Positions 15,644 to 23,655 of a stretch of 64,000 nt of DNA are shown in pieces. The notes below the pieces were generated by a model. It saw nothing but the letters and a program-made list of their open reading frames with translations, searched no databases and had not been told where the DNA came from. Every line of letters starts with the position of its first letter. Positions within the stretch are counted from its first letter, which is position 1. Where the stretch lies: contig NZ_CP014167.1 of the NCBI RefSeq assembly GCF_001685395.1, positions 1,307,501 through 1,371,500 on the forward strand, given 5' to 3'. The DNA is from Paenibacillus yonginensis (GTDB lineage: Bacteria; Bacillota; Bacilli; Paenibacillales; Paenibacillaceae). The position numbers and the translations under genes were made by a program.

Positions 15644-16519
15644 ATGAAATTATTAGTTACAGGCGCAACAGGCAAATTAGGTACCAAAGTCATGGAGTTT
15701 TTGTTGAAAAGGGTTCCTGTAGACCAGCTGGCGGTCAGCGTCCGCAATCCGGAGAAGGCGGACCATCTCCGCGCACGCGGAGTAGAGGTTCGTCACGGTG
15801 ATTTCGATCAGCCGGCAACTTTGGATCAAGCATTTGCCGGGATTGACCGGCTGTTGATCATTTCCGCTGATGGAGACAATGATACGCGGATCCGCCAGCA
15901 TACAAACGCGGTAGAAGCTGCTGCACGCGCCAAAGTAGGTTTTATCGCTTATACCAGCCTGGGCAAAGCCAGCGAAAGCCAGCTGTTCCTGGCTCCGGTA
16001 CACCGCGTTACGGAAGAAGTTATTCTGAAAACCGGTATTCCATATTCCTTCTTGCGGAACAATTGGTATTTGGAAAATGAAACCTCCAGCATTCAAGGTG
16101 TATTGGCTGGGGCCCCATGGGTCACTTCGGCCGGTAATGGCCGGGTTGGCTGGGCGCTGCAGCAGGACTACGCTGAAGCCGCGGCGGCGGTATTGGCTGG
16201 CGAAGGCCATGAAAATACCATCTATGAGCTTTCCGGGAAACCGCTAAGCCAGGAAGAGCTGGCTGCTTCGCTGAGCCAAGTCATCGGTAAAGAGGTGCCT
16301 GTACAAAGCGTAAATGACGAGGCTTATGCTGAAATCATGAAGGGGGCCGGCGTTCCTGAACCCGTCATTCCTTTCCTGCTTGCGATTCAAAAAGGCATTC
16401 GCGATGGAGAACTGGATATCGAAAGCAGCGATTTCGAGAAAGTGCTTGGCCATCCAGTGACGCCTACCCAGCAAGGTTTGAAGCAGATCGTCCAGCAAAT
16501 CCAGGCTTCCGGCAACTGA
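15644..16519 (+). CDS. NmrA-type NAD(P)H:quinone oxidoreductase (QorB-like)
   Basis: A 291-residue atypical short-chain dehydrogenase. The N-terminal dinucleotide motif is VTGATGKLG, followed by AVSVRNPEKA for NADP(H) preference and the family block YTSLGKA. The rest matches the NmrA/QorB layout (SFLRNNWYLEN; LSGKPLSQEELAASLS). QorB/YtfG reduces quinones with NADPH; that role would fit redox or electrophile control by the upstream Rrf2 regulator. The start follows GGGAGGAATTG. It is monocistronic with its own terminator. Confidence 0.82.
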   Translation: MKLLVTGATGKLGTKVMEFLLKRVPVDQLAVSVRNPEKADHLRARGVEVRHGDFDQPATLDQAFAGIDRLLIISADGDNDTRIRQHTNAVEAAARAKVGFIAYTSLGKASESQLFLAPVHRVTEEVILKTGIPYSFLRNNWYLENETSSIQGVLAGAPWVTSAGNGRVGWALQQDYAEAAAAVLAGEGHENTIYELSGKPLSQEELAASLSQVIGKEVPVQSVNDEAYAEIMKGAGVPEPVIPFLLAIQKGIRDGELDIESSDFEKVLGHPVTPTQQGLKQIVQQIQASGN

Positions 16520-16545
16520 TTTCAGGCCTACAAAAGACTATGAGA

Positions 16546-16573
16546 CCGGTCTCCTTGCAGGAGGCCGTTTTTT
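16546..16573 (+). terminator. Intrinsic terminator of the NmrA-type gene
   Basis: CCGGTCTCCT / AGGAGGCCG stem with one G-U pair and a TGC loop, followed by TTTTTT. Confidence 0.85.
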
Positions 16574-16724
16574 ATATGTGCCAAATTCCAAGTCCTGACC
16601 GCTGTGGATTTGGGTTCAATTTCAATTTGAGTGAAGAGAAGGGACTGCCCCGGTTACGGAGAATACAACAAGATAACCAACACATTCTACTTATAAATCC
16701 TACTTGTAAAGGAGACGCTTGCCG

Positions 16725-17690
16725 ATGAGCAACCGAATAAAATGTGCAGTTCTGGATGACTACCAGAAGGTAGCTGAACAAATGGCCGACTGGTCTTTGC
16801 TGAGAGACCAGGTGGAGGTCACATTCTTTCAGCAGCATATAGAGGGCGAAGCCGAAGCTGCCCGGCTGCTGCAGCATTTTGAGATCATTGTCATCATGCG
16901 TGAACGGACACCCTTTCGGGCGTCTTTGCTTGCGCGCCTGCCTAAACTGAAATTGTTGGTCACGACCGGAATGCGTAATGCGTCGGTTGATATGGCTGCT
17001 GCAGCTGCCCAAGGCATCGTAGTATGCGGAACGGGCGGTTATTCGGAGCCGCCTGTAGAGCTGGCCTGGGCGCTCATTTTAGGGTTGGCGCGGAACCTTG
17101 TACGGGAACATCAAGCTGTGCAGACCAACGGCCCATGGCAGCAGACGATAGGCAGAGATTTGTTTGGCAGTACGCTGGGACTGATTGGACTTGGAAAAAT
17201 CGGCAGCAGGATGGCGCTTATTGCCCAAGCCTTTGGTATGAAGGTCGTGGCCTGGAGTCAAAATCTAACGGCCGAGCAGGCCGAAGCATCAGGAGCCAGG
17301 CTGGCGGCCTCTTTGGAAGAACTGCTCCAGGAAAGCGATTTTGTCTCGATTCATCTGGTGCTCAGCGACAGAACGCGGGGGTTGATCGGTGCTTCCGAGC
17401 TGAAGCAGATGCGGCGTTCCGCCTATTTAATCAATACTTCAAGAGCCTCGATTGTCGATCAGAAAGCTCTGCTAAATGCGTTGGAACAAGGAGCTATCGC
17501 CGGTGCCGGGCTGGATGTATACGAGACGGAGCCGCTGCCGTTAGATGACGAGCTTCGGACGCTGCCCAACGTGCTGCTTGCTCCTCATCTGGGTTATGTG
17601 ACTTACCGTAATTACGAGACTTATTATCGTGACGCTGTTGAAGATATAGCAGCATTTCTCGCAGGGCAGCCTGTCCGCCAGTTAGGATGA
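16725..17690 (+). CDS. D-2-hydroxyacid dehydrogenase family protein
   Basis: A 321-residue NAD-dependent dehydrogenase. The nucleotide-binding block is GLIGLGKIGSRMA, the substrate-side arginine lies in NTSRASIVD, the glutamate in DVYETEPLP and the catalytic histidine in APHLGY. Family members interconvert 2-oxoacids and D-2-hydroxyacids (glycerate, phosphoglycerate and others). The histidine-flanking YRNYETYY differs from classical SerA, so the substrate is uncertain. ATG 16725 follows AAAGGAG by 10 nt; TTG 16719 is possible. Confidence 0.85.
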   Translation: MSNRIKCAVLDDYQKVAEQMADWSLLRDQVEVTFFQQHIEGEAEAARLLQHFEIIVIMRERTPFRASLLARLPKLKLLVTTGMRNASVDMAAAAAQGIVVCGTGGYSEPPVELAWALILGLARNLVREHQAVQTNGPWQQTIGRDLFGSTLGLIGLGKIGSRMALIAQAFGMKVVAWSQNLTAEQAEASGARLAASLEELLQESDFVSIHLVLSDRTRGLIGASELKQMRRSAYLINTSRASIVDQKALLNALEQGAIAGAGLDVYETEPLPLDDELRTLPNVLLAPHLGYVTYRNYETYYRDAVEDIAAFLAGQPVRQLG

Positions 17691-17829
17691 AAATCCGCCG
17701 AATCTATGATAAAATTTTCAGAAAAAGCAGGGGCTGGCAAAAAGAGGGAGAATAGAAAAGAGGAAGAAAAGAGCTTTGCGAAAGCTATTTGCAAATCCTA
17801 AATTAAAATTTTGTTGGAGGGTGAAGTCT

Positions 17830-18312
17830 ATGTTCGATCTTCAAAGTTTGCTGTTCACCCGGTTTCAAGATATTCAAAAAAGAATGCTGCTCGCTTTGGA
17901 GCAGCTGGATGATAAGCAGGTTAACTGGCGTCCGAATGCGGCCAGCAACAGCATTGCCAACTTGATCATTCATATCAGCGGAAACATCAAAGAACGTATA
18001 GGAAGCGGCATGAACAACATCCCGTTTGCGAGAGACCGGGATGCGGAATTCGAAGACTTGACCCGGACGCAATCGGAGTTGGTGGCCATCATCAATCAGG
18101 CTTTTACCGAAGTGAACGATACGCTGAATGCGATGGACGAGGAAAGCTTCAAGCAAACTCAAGAAGTCCGGGGCCAGCAGCGCAGCCATCTGGAAACCTT
18201 TATTCAAACTGCAACCCACTTGGCCGAGCATTTGGGTCAAATCCTCTACATTGCCAAAATGCTGAAGAATGAGGACTACGTTTCAACTTCTACGCCGAAG
18301 AAGAAATCCTGA
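17830..18312 (+). CDS. DinB-superfamily protein (DUF1572-like)
   Basis: A 160-residue four-helix-bundle protein with the DinB metal-site histidines: IIHISGNIKE in helix 2 and THLAEHLGQILYIAKM in the last helix. DinB-like proteins of Bacillales include thiol-S-transferases (bacillithiol-dependent) and many of unknown function. Start 17830 is supported by GGAGGGTGA; the open frame extends upstream without a site. It ends in a lysine-rich tail. Confidence 0.78.
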   Translation: MFDLQSLLFTRFQDIQKRMLLALEQLDDKQVNWRPNAASNSIANLIIHISGNIKERIGSGMNNIPFARDRDAEFEDLTRTQSELVAIINQAFTEVNDTLNAMDEESFKQTQEVRGQQRSHLETFIQTATHLAEHLGQILYIAKMLKNEDYVSTSTPKKKS

Positions 18313-18376
18313 CAGGCCTTCAAGCAGGCTTGGCCAGGTTCAGCTAATAAGGCATTCGCGGAAAAGGGGTTTGTAC

Positions 18377-18793
18377 ATGTATCAGTTTAGATCGCTGCAG
18401 GATCGTGGACTTGCCAGTTGGACCACGAAGCTTTTGGATTACCCTTTTGCCACGAAAGAGGATATCGCCGGGTTTCGGGGGAAGCTGATTCGCTTGTTCG
18501 GCAAGCCTGCTTTTCAATCCGCGAATATGAGCGAAGCCTTTGAGTACGTTATTGAAGCCAGGGACGAGGATAGGAATGTCTGGATTTTGACGGCTTATGA
18601 AGGCCCGGCGGGTCCGGCTCTTGGCGGGAATCAGAGCAATGAAGGCATACTTGCTGCTGCCAGGCAGCTCAATCAGGTTCTGGCTTTAACTTCACCCGCC
18701 GATTTTGAGGAGGCCTTGCGGGATGAAACAGGTCAAGAATTCATCTATGGCTGCACACAGGGAACTTGTTATTTCCGAAGGAATCCGACTTAA
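18377..18793 (+). CDS. Hypothetical protein
   Basis: A 138-residue soluble protein starting at ATG behind AAAGGGG. It has an aromatic-rich middle (VWILTAYEGPAGPALGG) and a C-terminal half with two cysteines (YGCTQGTCYF). I do not recognise a family. It stands between DinB and AAA-ATPase genes on the same strand, with gaps of 64 and 73 nt. Confidence 0.6.
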   Translation: MYQFRSLQDRGLASWTTKLLDYPFATKEDIAGFRGKLIRLFGKPAFQSANMSEAFEYVIEARDEDRNVWILTAYEGPAGPALGGNQSNEGILAAARQLNQVLALTSPADFEEALRDETGQEFIYGCTQGTCYFRRNPT

Positions 18794-18866
18794 CCATTCC
18801 TCCTGCCCTCTGGCAGATAAAGCTGGACTCGAACGCAACCAATGAGTACGGGAAAGGGAAATCGCC

Positions 18867-19583
18867 ATGTATTTGCAAGAGCTGACCAAGCTGCAAGATA
18901 AAATCAAACATCCGGAACAATATCCGTTTAATATTCCTTCGATCCGCAGCCTGGATAAATTGGTTTTCCGGAAGAAAGTAACTTTTTTTGTTGGGGAAAA
19001 TGGTTCGGGCAAATCTACGCTTCTCGAAGCGATCGCCTACCAATGCGGGTTTAATACGGCAGGAGGGAGCAGGAACAACACTTACGATCTGGCTGCCTCG
19101 GAAGCAAGGCTTGGCGATTATATCCGCCTGTCCTGGATGCCCAAGATCACTTCGGGATTTTTTCTGCGGGCAGAATCCTATTATCAATTTGCCAATCATA
19201 TTGATGAAATCGCCCGGGAATGCCCTGATGTTTATAACGCTTATGGCGGAAAATCGCTGCACGAACAGTCGCACGGCGAGTCTTTTTTTGCGCTGTTCAA
19301 GCACCGGTTTGGCCGAAGAGGCATTTATCTGCTTGACGAACCGGAAGCCGCGTTGTCTCCGACCCGGCAGCTGGCTTTCTTAAGTCTGATTCACGAGCTC
19401 CAGAAGGAGGCCCAGCTGATCATCGCGACTCATTCGCCGATTCTGCTCGGATATCCGGAGGCCGGGATTTATTCCTTCGGCACAAGGATCAAGCCGATCC
19501 GTTATGAGGAAACGGAGCATTATCAGGTCACCCGGCGGTTTCTGGAGAACCGGAATATGTATTTAAAGGAGCTGCTGGATTGA
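18867..19583 (+). CDS. Stand-alone AAA/ABC-type ATPase (RecF/YbjD-like)
   Basis: A 238-residue single-domain ATPase. Walker A is GENGSGKST, a Q-loop-like region follows, an ABC-type signature lies in SHGESFFALF, Walker B is IYLLDEPEAALS, and the switch histidine is in IATHSPIL. There are no membrane segments and no permease gene nearby, so it is not a transporter subunit. It belongs to the compact SMC/RecF-like ATPases often annotated only as AAA family. No nuclease or toxin partner is adjacent. Confidence 0.82.
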   Translation: MYLQELTKLQDKIKHPEQYPFNIPSIRSLDKLVFRKKVTFFVGENGSGKSTLLEAIAYQCGFNTAGGSRNNTYDLAASEARLGDYIRLSWMPKITSGFFLRAESYYQFANHIDEIARECPDVYNAYGGKSLHEQSHGESFFALFKHRFGRRGIYLLDEPEAALSPTRQLAFLSLIHELQKEAQLIIATHSPILLGYPEAGIYSFGTRIKPIRYEETEHYQVTRRFLENRNMYLKELLD

Positions 19584-19625
19584 CGGGAGACTCCAAGCAT
19601 GTCATGTCAATTGTAAGGAGAGAAG

Positions 19626-20090
19626 ATGATAGTGGAACTTGAGATCAGGCTGAAACGGCCGGACGAGCCGGCTCCTTACCCTTTATTGTTGTCTGCTGAC
19701 CCATCTCGGCGATGCGTGGATGATTATCTGCGGAAGGGGAATTGTTATCTGGCCTGGTTAAAGGAAGAGCTGGTCGGAGAATTTGTGATGGTTCGGACAG
19801 GACCGGACATTTGTGAAATTATGAATTTGGCGGTGAAAGAAGAGTTCCAAGGACAAGGTTATGCGAAGAAAATGATTGCTTATGCCTGCGGGCAGGCGCG
19901 TGAACAGGGCTGCACAAGCCTTGAAATTGGAACGGGGAATTCGAGCTTGAACCAGCTTGCGCTTTATCAGAAATGCGGTTTCAGGATTATAGGGATCCAG
20001 CAGGATTTTTTTATTAACCATTATGAAGAAGCCATTTATGAGAATGGGATCAGATGCCGTGATTTGCTCAGATTAAGGATGGAATTGTAG
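19626..20090 (+). CDS. GNAT-family N-acetyltransferase
   Basis: A 154-residue acetyltransferase with motif A VKEEFQGQGYAKKMI (acetyl-CoA pyrophosphate loop QGQGYA) and a following LALYQKCGFRIIGI motif B. The N-terminal strand pair is short. Substrate unknown. The start ATG follows AAGGAGAG. It lies 42 nt after the ATPase gene and 10 nt before a DUF5412-like gene, so co-transcription is likely. Confidence 0.83.
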   Translation: MIVELEIRLKRPDEPAPYPLLLSADPSRRCVDDYLRKGNCYLAWLKEELVGEFVMVRTGPDICEIMNLAVKEEFQGQGYAKKMIAYACGQAREQGCTSLEIGTGNSSLNQLALYQKCGFRIIGIQQDFFINHYEEAIYENGIRCRDLLRLRMEL

Positions 20091-20100
20091 GTGCTGTTAA

Positions 20101-20535
20101 TTGGTCTTCAACGAAGATGAACTGCAATTATTAAGGAAGAAGCAGGGCGTGACCAAAAGGAGCTTGATTACGGCAGCGCTGGTTACCCTATCTGCTGTAG
20201 CCGCGAGCTTATACGGGATTGTGCATACGGAGAGCCACGTGATTAATACCTCTCTGTGCACAAATAAAGTTCTGAGCATCAAGGTTCAGCCTAACGGCCC
20301 TTATGAGCTGGTCTATTTTGAACGGGATTGCGGCAGGGCTGAAGGCCCCAATTATCAGGTTTCCATTCTCCGGCAGGGGGCGAAGCTGCGCAATGAGCCG
20401 GGGAATCTTTTTATTTCGGACACTAAATTCCATGCCGATTGGTTGAATTCAGTTACCGTAACCATAATGGACGACCCGGACGGGAAATATAGACGGAAGA
20501 GAAGCTTTAAAGGCATACATATTAAATATCAGTGA
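20101..20535 (+). CDS. DUF5412-like membrane-anchored protein
   Basis: A 144-residue protein starting at TTG with AGGTG upstream. A single N-terminal membrane segment (SLITAALVTLSAVAASLYGIV) precedes an exported domain with LVYFERDCG, a motif shared with DUF5412 proteins, and VSILRQG. Function unknown. Two cysteines in the exported part could form a disulfide. Confidence 0.6.
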   Translation: MVFNEDELQLLRKKQGVTKRSLITAALVTLSAVAASLYGIVHTESHVINTSLCTNKVLSIKVQPNGPYELVYFERDCGRAEGPNYQVSILRQGAKLRNEPGNLFISDTKFHADWLNSVTVTIMDDPDGKYRRKRSFKGIHIKYQ

Positions 20536-20617
20536 CTGAAGGTACGCTCAGATCCTGCTTTAAGGATAGGCTGAGGAAGGAAGGTAGACGACTGCCCGAA
20601 TAAACAAGGAGGAACAA

Positions 20618-20824
20618 ATGTCGATTGTTATTTTTATATTTTTGGTGCCTATGATGCTCGGTCTGTATTTCGTTACTCTTGCAATCTGGGAGCTTCGAGT
20701 GGGAACGGATCGCCAAAGGTTTATCAGGCTGATGTTCGGCGGGTTGGTGCTTATTTTTATTGCTCCCCTAATGCTGGGAGGAAGCGGGCTTGGCTTTTTA
20801 CAGATGTTAAACGGCAGTAATTAA
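20618..20824 (+). CDS. Small membrane protein (68 residues)
   Basis: Two hydrophobic helices (IVIFIFLVPMMLGLYFVTLAI and LMFGGLVLIFIAPLMLGG region) separated by a short basic loop. It has an excellent ribosome site (AAGGAGGAACAA). No family recognised. It is probably real because of the site, start and membrane pattern. Confidence 0.65.
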   Translation: MSIVIFIFLVPMMLGLYFVTLAIWELRVGTDRQRFIRLMFGGLVLIFIAPLMLGGSGLGFLQMLNGSN

Positions 20825-20866
20825 TTCGGCTGATGTTAAACGACAGAATGAAAGGAGATTGAGCGT

Positions 20867-21874
20867 ATGACCGGAGCTATAGACGTTTATCGCGGAGATT
20901 ATTTGGAGAGCACACATGAAGTCCATATAGCGGTTGTAGATGGGGCGGGAAATTTGTTGTATGCCTATGGAGATCCCTACCGCCCGACGTTTCCCCGCTC
21001 TTCCATGAAACCTTTTCAGGCCGTACCGATTATTGAAACCGGCACTGCAGCCGCACTGGATTTTTCTTTGTCCGATTTGGCTTTAAGCTGTTCTTCGCAC
21101 AGCGGTGAACCGGTTCACCGGGCAGCCGTTCTTGATATTTTGCGGAGGGCAGGTCTCAAGGAAGAAGCGCTTCAATGCGGCACACATGTGCCCCGGGACA
21201 AAGCAAGTTATCTGGAGCTTGTTCGACAGGGCGGCGATCTGACCCCTGTATACAGCAATTGTTCGGGCAAACATGCCGGCATGCTGGCAACTGCCGTGTA
21301 CATGAATGAGGATACCGCGAGCTACCGCGAGGTTCAGCATCCGGTTCAGCAGCGCATTCTGGAGGTTCTGTCCGATGTTTGCAGCTTTCCGGTATCGGAG
21401 ATCGCTTTCAGTGTGGATGGCTGCGGCGTCCCGGTACACCGGATCCCTTTACTTAACGCTGCGTGGGGTTATGCCCGCTTGGCCAATCCCTCCGGACTCG
21501 GGCCTCGCCGAGCCGAAGCTTTGCGTATGATCGGTCAAGCGATGATCGCTCATCCGGAGATGGTGGCGGGCCAAAACCGTTTTGACACGGATGTGATGCG
21601 GGCCTTCCGGGGAAACCTAGTTTCCAAGACAGGTGCCGAAGGTGTACAATGTCTGGGAATTGTAAATTCCGGGATCGGAATTGCGGTGAAGACGGAGGAT
21701 GGGACGGCCCGGGCAACGAGCGTCGCTGCGATGGAAGTGCTGAAGCAGCTTGGTGTTGGGGATGAAGGGATTTACAAAGAGCTTGAAACTTATCTTCATA
21801 TGCCGGTGACAAATGCACGGAAGGAGAAAATCGGCGTCATCAAAGCCAATTTTACACTAAATCGAATTCATTAA
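20867..21874 (+). CDS. Class 3 (ReAV-type) L-asparaginase
   Basis: A 335-residue asparaginase of PF06089, the type described from Rhizobium etli, unrelated to bacterial AnsA/AnsB folds. The SxxK pair is S45/K48 in RSSMKPFQ, a second serine block is SCSSHSGEP, and the zinc-site residues lie in NCSGKHAGM (Cys and Lys) and VDGCGVPV (Cys). It hydrolyses L-asparagine to aspartate and ammonia in the cytoplasm. The start ATG follows AAAGGAGATT. A glutaminase gene lies 750 bp downstream, so two amide-releasing enzymes are close together. Confidence 0.87.
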   Translation: MTGAIDVYRGDYLESTHEVHIAVVDGAGNLLYAYGDPYRPTFPRSSMKPFQAVPIIETGTAAALDFSLSDLALSCSSHSGEPVHRAAVLDILRRAGLKEEALQCGTHVPRDKASYLELVRQGGDLTPVYSNCSGKHAGMLATAVYMNEDTASYREVQHPVQQRILEVLSDVCSFPVSEIAFSVDGCGVPVHRIPLLNAAWGYARLANPSGLGPRRAEALRMIGQAMIAHPEMVAGQNRFDTDVMRAFRGNLVSKTGAEGVQCLGIVNSGIGIAVKTEDGTARATSVAAMEVLKQLGVGDEGIYKELETYLHMPVTNARKEKIGVIKANFTLNRIH

Positions 21875-21897
21875 GGCTTGGAGGTCAATGAGAATTT

Positions 21898-22365
21898 ATG
21901 TCAGATCCATTTATTTTTAACTTAATGGGCACTGCCCGCCAAAATATCGCCAAATTAATGGACAATGTAGCTGTAGAGCAGCGTGCGATTGTGCCGCAAG
22001 GTTTCAACAATAATCTTCACTGGCAGATCGGTCACATTGTAACCGTGGCGGAACGTCTGACCTACAGCCTGAGAGGAGAACCTTCCCAGCTGCCGGGGGA
22101 ATACATGCTGTTTTTTAATACGGGAACCAAACCGGCGGACTGGACCAGTGAACCCCCTGCGTGGGAAGATATACTGGCTGTTATGGAAAGTCAATTGATC
22201 CGCATCCGGGACGTTTTTGGAGAGCGTTTGGATGAAGGGCTTGCGAACCATAACAATTTTGCTGGTGCCAAAACGTTCCGTAACCTGCTGGAGTTGAATG
22301 TTGCCCATGAAAATTCCCATGTTGGCATGATTAATGCCATGATAAGGGTTCTGAAACAATCCTAA
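21898..22365 (+). CDS. DinB-superfamily protein
   Basis: A 155-residue four-helix-bundle protein with the metal histidines in LHWQIGHIVTVAERL and VAHENSHVGMINAMI. Resembles DinB_2 proteins (possible bacillithiol- or mycothiol-type transferases). It begins 23 nt after the asparaginase gene and probably shares its transcript. Unlike the DinB gene at 17830, it has complete histidines in both helices. Confidence 0.8.
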   Translation: MSDPFIFNLMGTARQNIAKLMDNVAVEQRAIVPQGFNNNLHWQIGHIVTVAERLTYSLRGEPSQLPGEYMLFFNTGTKPADWTSEPPAWEDILAVMESQLIRIRDVFGERLDEGLANHNNFAGAKTFRNLLELNVAHENSHVGMINAMIRVLKQS

Positions 22366-22443
22366 ACAAGCGATATTCGGAATGGAGCGGCTAGGAACGG
22401 CTTTAGCCCTTGATGCTCTAGTCCAGCAGCTGACTTTACAATC

Positions 22444-22467
22444 AGCCCCGATGAGTCCATCGGGGCT
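22444..22467. repeat. Perfect hairpin after the asparaginase-DinB unit
   Basis: AGCCCCGATG-AGTC-CATCGGGGCT, a 10-bp perfect stem 79 nt after the DinB stop. The following bases are not a clean U tract, so termination is possible but weak. Confidence 0.5.
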
Positions 22468-22620
22468 ATTGCTGCAGAAATTTTAGAGATTAAGCTCCGA
22501 AGGAATACACGGCTTAAAGGGAAAGCTGCTTAAATACGGATTAAATGGTGAATGGAAAACCTGAGCATGCAACAGAGATTACATGGCTTGGAGATACTCT
22601 TTAGAAGGAGGACAATGTGA

Positions 22621-23568
22621 ATGAACAAGGTGAATCAGGAAATGGACCGATTGGACAGCTTGCTGCCGGAGTGGGTCGAGAACAGCAGGCCGGAGAGCGC
22701 TCATGGACGGGTAGCCGTCTATATTCCGGAATTATCGAAAGCTCAGTGGGATTTGCTTGGAATCAGCGTGTTGAATGCGGATGGACGTTATTCAGAAGCG
22801 GGCGACACGGAATTTTGTTTTACGCTGCAGAGTATATCCAAAGTCTTTACGCTCATTCTGGCGTTAATGGATCATGGAGAAGAGGCGGTATTTGCCAAAG
22901 TAGGCAAAGAGCCAACGGGCGATAATTTTAATTCCATGATGAAGCTGGAGCTGATTCAGCCAGCGATTCCTTTTAATCCGCTGATTAATGCCGGTGCGAT
23001 TGTCATTTCCTCGCTTATTCAAGGCGATTCGGCGCAGCAGAAGTCGGAACGTATTCTGCAGTTTTTCCGAAAGCTGGCCGGCAACGAACATCTGACAGTA
23101 GATTCGGAGGTCTACCGCTCTGAACGGGAAACCGGGCATTTGAATCGTTCCATGGCTTATTTCCTGCTGGACAAAGGGATATTGGAAGGCAATGTGGAGG
23201 AGGTGCTGGACGTATATTTCCGTCACTGCTCCATTCAGGTTAAGACGGCCGATTTAGCAAGAATGGCTTTGGTTTTGGCTTATAACGGCCTTAATCCGCT
23301 AACGGGAGAGCAGCTGATTCCCCGGCGTTATGTACAGATTGCCAAAACCTTTATGATCACATGCGGCATGTACAACGGATCGGGCGAATTTGCCATTGGG
23401 GCCGGGATGCCGGCGAAAAGCGGTGTTTCCGGCGGCATCTTGACTTTTGTTCCTGGGCGTCTGGGCATCGGCGTGGTTGGTCCTTCCTTGAATGCCAAAG
23501 GCAACAGCATTGCAGGCGTGCATTTGCTCGAACGGCTGTCCCGCGAATTTGATTGGAGCATGTTTTAA
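22621..23568 (+). CDS. glsA: Glutaminase A
   Basis: A 315-residue serine-dependent beta-lactamase-fold glutaminase, full length for the family. The catalytic SxxK is S71-I-S-K74 in FTLQSISKVFT. Other family blocks are NPLINAGAI, CSIQVKTADLARMA and the C-terminal GMPAKSGVSGGI. It converts L-glutamine to glutamate and ammonia. The start ATG follows GGAGGACAATGTGA; no glutamine transporter gene is adjacent, unlike B. subtilis glsA-glnT. Confidence 0.95.
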   Translation: MNKVNQEMDRLDSLLPEWVENSRPESAHGRVAVYIPELSKAQWDLLGISVLNADGRYSEAGDTEFCFTLQSISKVFTLILALMDHGEEAVFAKVGKEPTGDNFNSMMKLELIQPAIPFNPLINAGAIVISSLIQGDSAQQKSERILQFFRKLAGNEHLTVDSEVYRSERETGHLNRSMAYFLLDKGILEGNVEEVLDVYFRHCSIQVKTADLARMALVLAYNGLNPLTGEQLIPRRYVQIAKTFMITCGMYNGSGEFAIGAGMPAKSGVSGGILTFVPGRLGIGVVGPSLNAKGNSIAGVHLLERLSREFDWSMF

Positions 23569-23590
23569 AGCTTAGGAAAGATAAAATGGT

Positions 23591-23619
23591 TTGACATAAA
23601 TACGGTGGGGGGGTATATT
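23591..23619 (+). promoter_or_regulatory. copA promoter with CsoR-like operator
   Basis: TTGACA (23591-23596), a 17-bp spacer and TATATT (23614-23619). The spacer carries ATACGGTGGGGGGGTAT, a G-rich pseudo-palindrome with ATAC/GTAT ends like copper-responsive CsoR sites. The left arm is degenerate. No csoR gene is in the window. Confidence 0.6.
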
Positions 23620-23655
23620 GGAGTCGAGAAGAAGAGGAAAGGAAGGTCCTGAATC

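Noticed and set aside
9001-23568. Idea that the run of Nudix, methyltransferase, HAD, VOC and GNAT genes is one biosynthetic or defence system
   Set aside because: Most genes have their own ribosome sites and many have their own promoters or terminators, with no core synthase or effector; it looks like ordinary accessory metabolism.
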